From the NCBI RefSeq assembly GCF_963966145.1, contig NC_091056.1:2192771-2256770 (forward strand): a DNA stretch of 64,000 nucleotides. Direction: 5' to 3'. This document shows positions 31,782-44,154 of this stretch, piece after piece. The first letter of the stretch is position 1; each line of letters starts with the position of its first letter. The notes under the pieces were generated by a model that made no database searches, was not told where the DNA came from, and worked only from the letters and a program-made list of their open reading frames with translations. Origin of the DNA: Tenebrio molitor. Lineage: Eukaryota; Arthropoda; Insecta; Coleoptera; Tenebrionidae. Both the position numbers and the translations under genes were made by a program.

Positions 31782-32418
31782 TTATTCAAGAAAATCAATT
31801 ACTACATAGTAAAGACTATTCCTATACTGATTATGTGGCACATATATAGGCTGGTCATCCATGCCCCACGAGTCGTCTTCTACCTCAGCATGCAATTGGG
31901 ATTGTTGTTGTTGTGTGGGATAGTCAACCTTGTCCCAAGAATCCTCTTCTACCTCAGTTTGCAGTTGAGATTGTTGTTGTTTAGGGTAGTCATTCTTGTT
32001 CGATGACTCCTGTTCTACCTCAGATTGCAGTTGGGAATGTTGTTGTTGTGCAGGGTAGTCATCCTTGTCCCACGACTCTTCTTCAACCTCAGCTTGCAGT
32101 TGGGATTGTTGTTGTTGTCTCCCGTATGTTCTTTTTTTTGAGACGTGCGTGGGATAATTGTTGTTTTCCCACAACTCCTCTGTGACATCCGTTTGTTGTT
32201 GAGGCTGTAGCTCTTGTTGGGGTTTTTGTTGTTGGAGCCGTTGCTGATGTTGTTGCGTCATTTCCGCACATTTATTATCTAATTTAATGTCTAGAATCTA
32301 GATCTCTCGTATGCTCCATAGGATGACACTTCCACATGTCCTTAGTCATTCGACCTAACAAGGACATGTGGAACTTGTTGTACGGACAGTGTACTACTTG
32401 TTCTTTGTAATCACACAT
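31782..32418 (-). pseudogene. GTSF1-like CHHC zinc-finger gene with Q-rich repeats, disrupted
   Basis: The minus strand starts MCDYKEQ at 32418. A finger follows, CPYNKFH...TKDMWKC, spaced C-x5-H-x9-D-x3-C. That is the CHHC spacing of GTSF1/Asterix and U11-48K proteins, with the second histidine replaced by D. The frame stops at 32284 just after RDLDSRH. Twenty-three bases on, a second frame (MTQQHQQRLQQQ, 32261-31782, 159 aa) opens. Removing one 7-bp unit at the local duplication CTAGATTCTAGA would join the two without a stop. The second part has about four imperfect 24-residue repeats of the type QQQSQLQxEVE-xSW-K-DYP. GTSF1 proteins act with Piwi proteins in piRNA silencing; that role here is inference. 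An in-frame start further up (32541) is possible. Confidence 0.5.
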
Positions 32419-32548
32419 TTTTGTAGGTATGTATGTATAAGAGTCACAAAAAGTGGGAGAAGAATCTATACCCACCTCTCTTTCAAAAAAATTGCCCTCT
32501 CCGCTGCCGCATGAAGGAAAGGTTTTTTCATTTTCATCCATTTTTGAG

Positions 32549-33090
32549 CTATGACGTCATCACCATTTTTTTAAAATGACAACCCCCACATGTTTCTTCT
32601 TTTTCTGATAGACCTGCGTACTACCTAAACTATAAATTAAAAAAATTGGTAACTTACATAACAATTTTTTTGAGAAAATGACAAATTTTACTTCAAAACT
32701 TTAATTTAATTTTTAATGTATTTAATTTTTTTTCTATGTGGTTATTTAAAATCGAGGATTTACTTCAATAGACCAAACAATTTACAAGATTTACGACACA
32801 GAATTCGCGCTGCAATTGAAACAAATTAGCCCTAACATTATTGAGCGCGCGGTGTACAATGTTTACACTCCTGTGTGAGTGCTAAATAGTTGGCGGGGAG
32901 CAATTTCAACATTTGCGTTACATTTTATTGTTAACCTTAAATGTTTGTTTGTTTTTGTTTGAGGACAATTAAATTTTTTACATTAAAAATTAAATTAAAT
33001 TTTTGAAGTAAAATGTGTCATTTTCTCAAAAAAATTGTTATGTAAGGTACTGTAGTGAGACCGTCCATTGTGATCGTGATGACGTCGTAA
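32549..33090. repeat. Dispersed inverted-repeat element Y, copy 1
   Basis: Ends TATGACGTCATCAC and GTGATGACGTCGTAA are inverted. Strong internal arms (TAACAATTTTTTTGAGAAAA near 32668 and its complement near 33030) also pair. Related copies lie at 52604-52990 and, partly and inverted, at 40588-40712. No gene. Confidence 0.6.
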
Positions 33091-34890
33091 ATTATCGCAT
33101 TTTTTGCTGTTAATTTATCCTTTAAACTCTCAATTTGATTTACAAATTTATTTGGCTCGTCTAGTAACCCTTTATACTTATTATTTTCACTTACCTACGT
33201 TGTGTTTATTTTTCGTCGATAGTCACCTTTATAGTGATGATGGTGTTTTATCTTAAGACCTATTAGGCAATACTCAGTAGTCGTAACACAAATTCCTAGA
33301 CAAAGTAGTGTCAAAACGCATGGAGGAAGAGATTTAAACACAAGTTTCCCCACAATTATTTTATTACAAAATATTTCGAAGCTTTGTTTATAAAATGGAT
33401 GAGTTCTGCGGGTTTGATCAAATTTTGCCGTGTTAAAATTATTGTTGAGGTTATGTTTGTAATCAAATTCGTAAGAGACTTTCTTTGTAATTGTGATCAT
33501 GGATTTAAACAGATGATTGAGTCGTCAGTCTTCACCTGATTATATTTTATGTTATCAAATTTAGATTTGAAAAAGTTAGATCTTGCTGTAACCCCCATTT
33601 TTATGCAACCCTATTTACGTATGGTAAATCTACCCTAACCTTCAGGTAACTTGTTTGAACTTATATCACCCAAGCAACATTTAATATCGCGTTTACTAAG
33701 TTAGACTTGTACCAGAGTCGGAAGGTAACATGCTCGCGGCATTTGATAAGTGCATCGCATTTAACTATTACGCCCTACTGCCGAAATACCGCTTCCGGTA
33801 AAAGTCCGGTGCTTAAACACCAATCACAACTTCCGAACAAAACCCGGATATACAGGTCCTCGCAAATCAATCTGAATGACTGTAGGCATCATTTCTCTCA
33901 CAAATTTCGTCCACGAGCTTCGACAAAGACTTGTACAGAACTTTGTCGTACGCGACACCAGTTTATTACAGGTAACCGGGATGGTTATTTTGTCTCGTTT
34001 GTCCTCGTGGTAGCCCACACATACATAGTACATGTCGTTGGAGCGGGAATTACGACGCCCATTTAAGTCCACGGTCGGAAACTACGACCTGACACCGTGT
34101 CTTAGACCTAGTAAAGTTGGAGAAGAGGGTCCACGGGAACCACGACTCTCCTCATCGTTGGTGGCCGACAAACGCGCCTATAATTTCAGGTGCAATTGGT
34201 GCAAAACAATAATTTTGCTTTGATCGCCTAAACACGACGCGGGAGAGAAATAGCCCTACTCTACCCTATATTGAATATGCAACCAATTATTCTGTCTCCC
34301 TAAAGTTTATAACTAGAAATTTCGATCTGATTTGAGGGCACCAGTTGAGAAAATTCAGGAACGATTTAGTTATCATATTAGTAATTGACTGTTAAGTTTC
34401 AAAATCCCTGACTGGTGGTTACACTCAAATTTGGAGTAAAGAATTTAATATAAAAAATGTCGAATAAAAGGATCAGATAAGTTAAATTTGTAATTTAGGT
34501 AATCCGACAACCAAAGTGTTGCGGCCCCCTTCCATCGGAAATAGAATCATTTGTTGCTGGCTACCTCTAGCTTTAAACATTTACTTCAAATACCTCGAAA
34601 CTTGGAAAAATTATTTTAAATTTGGATTTTGATTATTTCAAATTGTTGAATAAATTGAAATTAAATATTCCATGGTGAATGACTGATAAAATAAGTTCAA
34701 CGAAAAACAAGTAAATTTTGACATGAAGTTAATTAATCAAAGGATTAATTAAACAAAGGAAGACGTGTGTTTGGACGCGGACGTGTGTTTTGAGCTCTCT
34801 GAATATCTTTGCTTATATAGTCTTGGAGGTGTGGTTTAATTTGTTTAAGTTGGGCCCCAACTCAATCGACTATCTTGGGTGAATACTTTT
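33091..34890. other. No gene recognised
   Basis: A run of short frames on both strands. A GC-richer block at about 33700-34250 contains words such as CCGGATATACAGGTCC but matches no family I know. Upstream of about 34730 there is AT-rich spacer with TTAATTAATCAAAGGATTAATTAA (34730-34753, a near palindrome). Confidence 0.35.
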
Positions 34891-35130
34891 GTATATTTTA
34901 GTGCTTTTCATATCAATTAGGTAAGTTATCTTTGATTTTGTTATTCGTTCGCGATTGCTGAAGCATCGGCTCGCTCCTATCGTCATAGGTTTTTGCCGCT
35001 GCGATAGCCGGGCGATAACCGGGCAGGTGTTTTTGCAGGTCTCACTAGATTTCGTGTTATTTACTTTAATCTATAACGATTAATCATACTTCATTCTTTA
35101 ACAATCATTATTTAATTAATTTAGTTAATC

Positions 35131-35864
35131 ATGCCACCGAAAAAATGCTGTCATTGTTTTGAAAATGTTAATTCAAATAAGCCGTCAATTCATTGCGACG
35201 CCTGCAAATATCCATTACATGTGAATTGTTTGGAAATGAGTACGGAGGAAAAAAAACTAATCACCAATGTTAAGTCAGCCAATATAAAGATCTTTTGCGA
35301 TCGTTGCAACGTGTCTTTGTCTGCGATTTCGGAAGTTAAAGCCTCTGTAGACGAATTAAAAGCAACTTTTGAATCTCGCCTCGAGCAGTTAGAAAATCTA
35401 ATCAAACAATCGACTTTAGCGCCTAATGAGAAGGAATCTGTTATTAACGAGCAGTTGAAAGATCATGGAGAGCGCGAAACGTCATAATTTACAATGTAGA
35501 CTCGTGCGAAGAAAAGCGGGATGTAGACATTGTGAATGATATCCTGAAGGTCTGTCATGCCTCCCTGGTAGTAGATCCAGGGTCAGTGGCTCGTATTGGA
35601 ACAAAAATTACAAATAAACCGAAACCATTAAAAGTATCCTTCAATACTCCTGATATGGCGCGGCTCTGCTTACGGAAGAAAGGGAATCTCATCCACCTTG
35701 CCCAATTTTCGAAAATACTTATTCGAGATGACAAAACTCCGCTACAAATAAAACATTTGCAGTCTTTAAGAGAAGAACTTAACATTATGCGTCAGCAGGG
35801 GGATGATACGGCAACTATAAAGTACGTTCACAACATTCCTCAAATTGTTAATAAAAAAAACTAG
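35131..35864 (+). pseudogene. LINE ORF1 (PHD-like zinc finger and coiled coil), one frameshift
   Basis: The protein begins MPPKKCCHCFENVNSNKP with a C-x2-C...C-x2-C..H..C...C-x2-C pattern (residues about 6-62), a PHD-like finger known from CR1-type ORF1 proteins. Residues 65-100 form a coiled coil. The first frame ends at 35487. The reading continues in another frame at VIIYNVDSCEEK (about 35480) and runs to 35864 through an RNA-binding-like domain (VARIG, PKPLKVSF, ILIRDDKT). ORF1 proteins bind the element's RNA and escort it to DNA. Confidence 0.7.
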
Positions 35865-35917
35865 AAACTGGCAAACCATTTAGCTTATCCATTTTATACA
35901 CAAACATCTCGTCAATT

Positions 35918-38668
35918 ATGGCAAAACTTGCTACACTTTCTACTGATATCGCGAAAAGTAATCCTGATATAATTGCCATAAGCGAAACATGGCTACACTC
36001 AAACATTGCAGATTCAGAAATATCTATTAATACCTATACTATATTTAGAAAGGATAGAACTATATGTAAAGGGGGTGGGGTCTGCCTATATGTTAAGGAC
36101 TCCTTACTACACAATTTCAAAACTACTGTCGTAGATATCGAAACAGATCCATATGATTCACTTTGGGTTAAATTTTATAACAAAGTATTTACTTTCACAC
36201 TTTGCTGCTTATATCGACCTCCTGATGGTACCACTTTAAACTCCGTTGCTCACGATGCAAAACTGAATAATACATTAGAATCATGTTTTACAACTTTATC
36301 TAATTTAGTCGTGATAGGTGACCTAAATTATTCCAATATCAAATGGAATGAAGGGATATATCAATCGACAAGCAGCCGTGAAAGTGACTTTATTTCAATG
36401 CTCAACCACAATAATGTATCGCAGTTAATTTCTGAACCCACTCGCTTTAGACAGAATCAACAACCATCCATTTTAGATCTTTTATTAACAACAGACCCAG
36501 ATCTGATATCACAAGTTAATGTTGGCGACCCAATTGGCATCTCTGATCATTGTAGAATAACGTTTGATATACAAGTCCTAGTGTACAATACACCCAAAAT
36601 TGAAATAAAAACTTATAAAAAAATATCTTATGCTTCTGTTAATGACGACTTAGCCGGGCATGACTGGTCCTCCTTTTACCAACTGCACTGTGTTAACTTG
36701 CAATGGCAATATTTTCTCTCTACAATCAACCAATACCTGGAAAAAAATAGTTACATCAAATCGCATAAACAAGTTGTGTCCAAACCATGGATTGATCACT
36801 CTCTACTCAAGATGATAAATCATAAGAGGCAGCTCTGGCGGAATTTCAGGCGCTCCGGTGCTCCATCTGATTACGACATTCACCGCAATTTCTCTAATCA
36901 CCTGAAAAATGTCATTAATGAAAAGAAAACCAAATTTGAAAATAACTTATTAAATAATCCTAAGGCATTTTATGGACATCTGCGTAAACATCTTTCCTCC
37001 AGAGTCAGTGTCCCAATCGTTCGTAATCTTAGCGGAATTTTGTGTGGTAGCAGCCTCGAAACTGCAAACGTTCTGGCAGGGGTTTTTGCATCAATGTTTA
37101 ACACCAGTTCAAACAATAACATACCCACATTTATTCATCCTTATGTCACACACTCCGACACTTTGTCCAATGTCTTATTTACAGAAGAAATAATTTTAAA
37201 TGAAGTCAACAATTTACCGGCGAACTCTGCGCCTGGCCCTGATGGTCTCACTTCTAAAACTATTAAGTTATGCTCCCAAAATTTGATTGGCCCTCTATGC
37301 AAAATCTTTCAAACATCGTTAACAAGTGGCAAATTGCCCACACAATGGCTTGAAGCCGTTGTAACGCCAATATTCAAAAAGGGAGATAAGTGCAAGGCAG
37401 AAAACTACCGGCCCATTAGTCTAACATCTAGCACGTGCAAACTATTTGAGAAAGTGCTAGTTAGACAATTACTCGAATTTCTACGAAATAAAAACGTTGT
37501 ACCAATAAACCAACACGGGTTTATTCCTGGCCGTTCTGCCATAACAAACTTGCTTACCTCGTGTAACCAGTGGACCAAACTGCTAGACACAGGAAAAACC
37601 GTTGACATTGTCTACTTAGACTTTAGCAAAGCATTTGACAGAGTGCCACACTCTTTACTCCTACATAAACTCGAAAGATGTGGCATCAATGGACATGTCT
37701 TAAACTGGATTGCGGCATTTCTGTCCTCTAGAACGTTTGCTGTTAAAGTGGGTTCTGTGCTCTCAGACAAGAAACTCGTTATAAGTGGCGTGCCGCAGGG
37801 CTCGGTGCTTGGTCCGCTATTGTTCACTCTCTACACATCTGACTTGCTTGCCAGATTACAATGTTCTTTTGCAGCTTACGCAGATGACGTAAAAATCTTT
37901 AGTTCATCCAATGAATGTAGACATATTAACAAGCTACAAATTGATTTGAATTTTGTGACTGAGTGGAGTGATCAGTGGTGTTTACCCTTGAATCCGGACA
38001 AATGTTCCGTCATGTATCTTGGTTTCAACAATAAAAAAAATATATATCAACTTGGAAACCGAGATATTACTGTAGTTGAAAATCAAAATGATCTGGGCGT
38101 TCTCGTTAATAACAAGTTGAATTGGGGCAACCAGAGCGCCAAAGCCGCTAGAAGGGCTTCTGGGGTTTTTCATTCAATCAAAAGAGCTTTCTTTAAACCA
38201 AGTCCTGAATTATGCTCAAGGTTATTTAAAATGTACATTAGGCCCCACTTAGAGTATGCAATATCGGTTTGGAGACCCTATCATGTGAAGGATATACATA
38301 TGCTTAACCGAGTACAACATGCAGTGACAAGATGGCCGACAGGCTTTAAACATAAGCCCTACAGAGAGAGGTTAAATATTCTACAATTGCCTGAATTAGA
38401 AGTCAGATATGATAGAGCAGATATGATCCAGATATATAGATTAACCCACAATATATGGCCAGGTGACACCTCGGAGTTCATAGACATGCAAACGGACCCC
38501 CGACTACGAGGACACCAATAGAAGCTTAAGAAAGAGAAATTTAGGACATCTTCTCGACAATATTTCCTAACAAACCGCGCATTTGAAACCTGGAACAAAT
38601 TAGATAGCACAGTCGTTAACAGCGCTAATGTCTGTGCTTTTAAGAAGCAATATGACAAAATGCAGTAA
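35918..38668 (+). CDS. LINE ORF2: endonuclease and reverse transcriptase, one in-frame stop
   Basis: An 867-codon frame. The N-terminal third is an APE-type endonuclease (ISETWL with the catalytic E, VVIGDLN, ISDHCRITFDI with the D-H pair). The reverse transcriptase shows YRPISLTSSTCKLFEKVL, HGFIPGRSAITNLL, IVYLDFSKAFDRVPH, GVPQGSVLGPLLF and the catalytic AAYADDVKIFSS. The frame meets TAG at 38519 after RLRGHQ, but continues in phase for 49 more codons (RTSSRQYFLTNRAFETWN) to TAA at 38668, the normal C-terminus. The stop is therefore one point change. The start ATG at 35918 follows ORF1 by about 50 bp; the first residues of the endonuclease may begin slightly upstream. Confidence 0.88.
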
Positions 38669-38744
38669 TAAACACAATTGTCCAATATACGGAATTATAC
38701 AACCATTAAGTTGCTAAATAGGTTTGCCTCAGCAACTATTTAAA

Positions 38745-38746
<2 letters not shown>

Positions 38747-38785
<39 letters not shown>
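38747..38785. repeat. (AAT)n microsatellite, LINE tail
   Basis: About thirteen AAT units directly after the 3' untranslated region of the LINE. Simple 3' repeats are typical of CR1/I-type target-primed insertion. Confidence 0.85.
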
Positions 38786-38789
38786 CAAA

Positions 38790-40587
38790 ATAATATAACC
38801 CTTTCTCGGGCTTACCTAGAAAGTTTAACACCCTGGTTGATCGTCGGCACCTGTTGTTTGAACCGGCACTAACTTATTTATTAGCACTCGGCACTCTTAA
38901 AGAAGCTACAGTGATTTAATAAAAAAAAATTAGTTTAAGTTTGGAAAATTTAAACAAAATCGCAAAGGCAGACACACGGATATCGACTAGCTCGAAAGAC
39001 AGTCAAAAACCCGAATTCCCTAAAACAAATGTGCCAAAACTTTAAAGAGGGGACGCTAACTCGCCTACCCCCCTTCCCTTGTTACTCATTTTCCACATGT
39101 GTGGAATTATGCAAATTTGACTCTTACGACGCATTGGCATTCGATCAAACCTCGTTTAACTCGCTTAAAAAATATTATTATTTCCTAGTTAGGGTGGTTT
39201 TTCGATTCGCAATATCAACATTATTAAACATACAATTTGTTAGTCCATTGGACAATATAATACAACACAGTAACGATACCGAATCACCCCAATTACGCTG
39301 AAAGAGAAATTAAACTCCAAAATTGGTTGTTGTTCTGTCTGCAACTAATTGTTTAACTGAAGATGGTTAATGAATGTAACAACAAATTTTGTTTGTTTAA
39401 ATTTACGGAAAGCATATGGAAGAAAGACGTAAGAAAACTGTAAATTTCGTAGTACTACCCCTTGTTAGATGTCGCCCCCAGTATTACAGCGGTACTATTT
39501 TTACATTTTCACGATTTTCTACGTTTTTCCTACAGAAATTTCCACCTACTTCCCTTGTAAAACTATGTTAGTAAATGGGCAGTAATCGTACGGTGCAAGA
39601 TTTGCTTACAATGATTAAATAAAGAAAATTGGTTTGTACATCAGAATTACGATTACTGCAGCTTAAATTAGGGGTAAATTGGATATCAAAATGTTCAGAA
39701 AAATACAGCGCGTCTTTCTAAAATAGTGGGTTTGTAACTTGACTTTGTTTAAACAAGAATTTATTAATTTCGCTAAATTTTCCCACGACTGACCACACGT
39801 GCAAGTGTAATCTGATATCTTACTTAAAAGTCTCGATCTGTAACGCGTCTTTCGTCCCCTTAACTAATCGGACCACCCTTGGCTGGCGACGCTGGGTTTA
39901 AAATCTAAATTGCAGACATCAAATTCTAGTAGACCAATTCAATTGTGAATATTTTAAACGATTTGACCGATTTACAAGGATTTAAACTAATTAACAATTT
40001 TTACCATATGGATTCAGCAACCCCGAACAAAGCTTCCTATTTAATGTAAACATCTTATGAGAAATTTAAATGAAACATCATTTACGACCAAACTCAGACG
40101 AATTGAATTATTATCAACATTGTTAATTCTAGTTAAATTTTGTTTTTGTCACTCCTTTCTAAACGGATGTATTAATTTATTTATCGTTATATCTCTATTT
40201 TCATCCAATTTTAAACAACAATTAGATTATTTATCTTTTCGTATGCAAATGAATGCCTTGCTTGGTCGACTGGTCGAGTGTGGTGGGCGTCTCGCCACCC
40301 TGACAACCTAGAAAAATACCAGATGGCCTTTTGCAAGAAACTAAAGAAGTTAATTTTGCGATTTGAAACGGTCTTAAATTCCAGGAAACCCTTCGTGGGA
40401 ACGGCTCTGTTTTTCTCAACATTCTGACATTTACAAGACATGTGTGTATTTAAAAATGGGAATAAATGGAATTCATAAATTGCACAGAAACAATTTGGAG
40501 GTCGTTAAGACAAATCTGAATTTGTTGAATTGAAGATGAATATTTTCCGCGATGGGAATAAAAAAATTTTATAAATACCGCGTTCAT
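38790..40587. other. No gene recognised
   Basis: AT-rich with short frames only. It is the longest stretch without an identifiable element in the window, together with 40713-43890. Confidence 0.4.
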
Positions 40588-40712
40588 CACAGTACCAATT
40601 TTTTTAATTCATCGTTTAGGTAGTAAGAAGATCTATCAGAAAGAGGACAAAAAAGTGGGGGTTGTCATTTAAAAAAATTGGTGATGACGTAATAGCTCAA
40701 AAATGGATAACG
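40588..40712 (-). repeat. Dispersed element Y, partial inverted copy
   Basis: ACAGTACCAATTTTTTTAAT, TAGGTAGTAAGAAGATCTAT and GTGGGGGTTGTCATTT are the complement of the left part of the copy at 32549. It ends at the TGATGACG terminus. The other arm is missing. Confidence 0.6.
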
Positions 40713-43700
40713 TCATGAACAAGTGAAGCAACTTAAAATAAACACCATGAGAAAAAAAATTGACCTTGAGATAGCCGAGTTTGAATTTAAACCAACCGCC
40801 AACAAAAGCCAGGATAGTACCGGTACTGGTACCATCAACGACAGCTAGGGGCGGGGGTGGAAGCCGACAGGGGATGAACGGCCATGTTTTTTTTGCGACA
40901 CTTCTCCCTTGTCTGTAGATGAGTGCAGAGGTACCCTGTGCGATTTTCGTTTTGTGCTCTAACTGTGTGATTTCCGATGCTTTCCGAACTACATTAGACG
41001 TTGTTGTTGTCCAGCCCTTATGGTTTGAACAAGGTATGTTTACGGTACTAAAATTATGTCTGTTTCGCACGGAATGTATTTTAACTATCATAATGGATCG
41101 CACGTGGTTTGTGAATGTTCCCACCATATTGTATAAAATCCGCAATTATCTCGACCATCCCCATGTATCACGCTTTTAACATTTGTAAGCTTGCGAAGGA
41201 GAGTAAGGCCGCCTGGTTCTAGTTTCGCTAAATTTATAAAATCGTACGGACCAGGTTTTTTTTTGTTGTCAAATCAGGTTTTACAATTCACTAACTTTCC
41301 TAAAAGAGAAGAATACCAAGTGTTGGAGCGGCCGGTCCAATTTAGTTTATGACGCCGCTTCCAATATTTCTGGCGACAATCATCCCCGGTGCCGGTACGT
41401 TGGTGGTCTCTTTCACAATAGTGGGAAAGTCCCGCCATCTGGCTCATTCCATCTTGCAAAAGACCACCAGCGTACTACCCATGATGGAGAGGGGGTGCAA
41501 ATTTACTTTTGTACATTTTCGTTAGTTTTAAGTTAGTTGATAAGTAAATGTAGACCAAGAAACATCAATACATCTTTGAACTAAGCTGAAGTATCTATCC
41601 TTATTTGAAATCACGCTCCACATTGTGCGAAACCCCTACGCGTAACAAGAAAACACTCTCGGACACGCAATTGGCGTGTCATAGGTTCAAACTCCTGGGT
41701 ACGGAAACATCCGTCATACTTCGTAGGAGGCAATTGAACCGAAACACCAAGTTTTAGAGTAGGTCTGTGGCTTTCACTTTTTATAAGCGCACTCCCTCAT
41801 TTTTGATCCCCTTTTAATTATTCCGAGTGACGCTTTTGGTGTAATAAGTGACTTGTTATTGTTCAACACTTTAATCAAAATTTCAAAGTTTCCACTTTCC
41901 ATCCCGGTAGCAACCAATTGTGTTTATATGTATTTCAGGTGCCTTCGTGGGTTTTTCCTTAGCTAGGGATCTACTACATTTAGTTATTTCCACCACTTAG
42001 TCCCGGGACGCCCTCCATATTATTCAGGGTGCCCCCTTGTCGATGAACCGGCTAAGCTAGGGTCGACAGGACTGTTTTTTTTTATTTTCAGGTACCTATG
42101 TGTTATTGGTTGTTACCACTTTTCCATCCCAAACTGAAAGTGTTCTTAGATCACTCCGTCAACAAGTTTTGTTGCGGTTTTCGTTTGCATTTTCCAGTTG
42201 CTCATATGTCAATTCTTCCTTATCGCGAGGGTCTCTCTCTGTTTGCGGGGTTTAGTTGCTCCTAACATCCAATCGTTGAACACGACCCCGCGGCCCCTCG
42301 TTTGACATGTTGTGCCCCACGAGAGACCCGAAAACCATAACGCTTGGCGGGGCTTGCTGAATGCTGGTCCACAACGTCGCTCATGGTGTAAGTTGAATTA
42401 TAATTATTGTGTTGTTTTATTTGTACTCTTCTGTGTGGTTCACAAACCCTGTTGGAACGAATCTGGTAATGTTTCATTTGTATTAAAAAAAAAAAAAAAA
42501 ACACAACGTAGGGAATTAACGAGGTACGATCGCTCCTTGGCCATTTTTGAATTTCGCGGGTTTTATTTTCATTGCGTATGTTGGTAGAAAAAAAAATGAG
42601 ATGGCCGCTTGGTGGGATTTTTGAATTACTCACTTGGTTCATCACAACCTGTTTCAGCGTTTTCGACAAATGTCATTAGTTTTGAAATTACTGAATTTAT
42701 GCCATAAGTAGTTTCCACACTGTATATATGGGGCCTCAGCGGGGTGGGGAAGCAACGCCCACTCACGGGGTGGACGCTACCTACCCCGAAAACTATAAAT
42801 TCTAAGAACATTCAAATTTTTATGGAATTCTTGGTCGAAATTCTTGGTCATGATTCTTGCAAAACATTCTCGTAAATTCATTGTGTACTCTTGTTGACAT
42901 TGTGTAGTATTAAGTGTTGAGTTTAAATAAACGAAGTTCAAAGCAACATACATATTTAATTTGGTCATCCATTGTGACCCTCAACTAATCGCACGAAACA
43001 TTGGTTCGACGAAACTGGATGATCCATTGTGATCTACATCATGCAAAACATTGGTCATCCATTGTGGCCGCAAACATATACATCTATAAGATTGGTCCTT
43101 CGAGCATTTAACAAAAATTGGATGATAGGTAGGTACATTGTGGTCCAAATCATCACAGAATCAGAATCAACTATGAATTGAGAGATTAAGTCCAACTAAA
43201 TATGGCGCCAGAAACCAAAATTGATCGTGATACGAAAAAACTTAGCCATTTGCAACTGTTACTAGCAATTCGCTGCCTTACATTTTTGATGGGGTTACGA
43301 TATCTTTTGTTTGTCACCAGAAGCCACATAACCTCCAACCTAACCAAATTAAGGGCAACTTAGTAACGAATATCCCTAAATCCTAGGGAGTAATTTATTT
43401 TTGACACGATTATACAACGTGATCAAAAAGGACTGTTTAAGTTGGCAGTACTGATTTTTACTTTTGAATGGTATAATTGGAGTAACTTCCGGTTGTTGAC
43501 GACTTCACAGTGACAGTTCAAGTTGTTTCTTTGTACCGTTGATTTTTATCCATGTGTCGCATTTATCTATGGTCATATTCCTGGTCCTGGAGTCGGCTAT
43601 CTATTCTCGTCTTATCTATCGTCATATTGTTGGTTCCTTGATGACGATGACGAATTGACGATTTTTTCTACGTGTTTTGTGATGGAGTTGCTGTCGCTTG

Positions 43701-43890
43701 CGTGATTGATAAATAACGAAACAGAACTACTAAGATTGAATAAACTGCGATTGTGAAAAACACATTTCCTGTTCTGATAGAATTAATGGTAGGTACGTAC
43801 TTGCTTCGGAACCAGTGTTTTTTTAAAGCTGACGTTGAAGAGTCGATTGTGAAATGTGAGGGCACTACCGGATTACAACCTTCACCTTCT
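40713..43890. other. No gene recognised; weak tandem words
   Basis: GC-richer islands at 40840-40900 and 42260-42370 and a weak set of CATTGGTCATCCATTGTG words near 42960-43150. GGTTCAAACTCC at about 41690 looks like a pol III B box, but no A box precedes it. No protein family was recognised. Confidence 0.35.
42955..43150. repeat. Imperfect tandem repeat
   Basis: The word CATTGGTCATCCATTGTG or a near form occurs at about 42960, 43001-43037, 43052 and 43118-43143 with irregular spacing of 40 to 80 bp. Confidence 0.4.
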
Positions 43891-43894
43891 TTAG

Positions 43895-44031
43895 GGGCCG
43901 GTTTCACCAACGCCAGTTAAAGTTAACTGTAGGTTAAAATGCGTCGTTACCGTAGTTACCTATTGTTACAACAATGTTTTCGTATATTTTAACCTACAGT
44001 TAACTTTAACTGGCGTTAGTGAAACCGGCCC
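43895..44031. mobile_element. Palindromic MITE (GGGCCGGTTTCAC ends)
   Basis: Ends GGGCCGGTTTCACCAACGCC and GGCGTTAGTGAAACCGGCCC. The arms are paired for about 45 bp through AGTTAAAGTTAACTGTAGGT, with a loop of about 45 bp. Non-coding. The flanking 3 bp do not match well, so the superfamily is uncertain. Confidence 0.75.
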
Positions 44032-44154
44032 ATAGAGCCATATGCAACTGTTACAAGGAATTCGCTGCCTTACAGTTACATCTTTTGTTTGTCACCAGAA
44101 ACTACATAGCATGGTAATTTATTTTTGACAAGATTATAAATGTAGGGAATTATA

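Larger units (their letters stand above)
34891..38790 (+). mobile_element. CR1/jockey-like non-LTR retrotransposon (LINE), nearly intact
   Basis: A 5' leader of uncertain start, ORF1, ORF2 and a 3' (AAT)n tail are in the order expected for a LINE. ORF2 is broken by one stop only and ORF1 by one frameshift. The tail of AAT repeats at 38747-38785 marks the 3' end. The low number of lesions, compared with every other element here, makes this the youngest large insertion. No clear target duplication was found. Confidence 0.85.

Noticed and set aside
33195..33500. Minus-strand frame of 101 residues with HHHH
   Set aside because: Could be an exon, but there are no convincing splice sites or family match.
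40669..41145. Minus-strand frame of 158 residues
   Set aside because: Low-complexity ends, no recognisable domain, and it overlaps the partial copy of element Y.
41640..41720. GGTTCAAACTCC looks like a pol III B box of a tRNA or SINE
   Set aside because: No A box at the right distance and no cloverleaf could be drawn.
42262..42669. Minus-strand frame of 135 residues with a run of F
   Set aside because: The run of F is a poly-A tract read in reverse; no domain.
42955..43150. Tandem words considered as a satellite or CRISPR-like array
   Set aside because: Spacing is irregular, units are imperfect and only about four occur.
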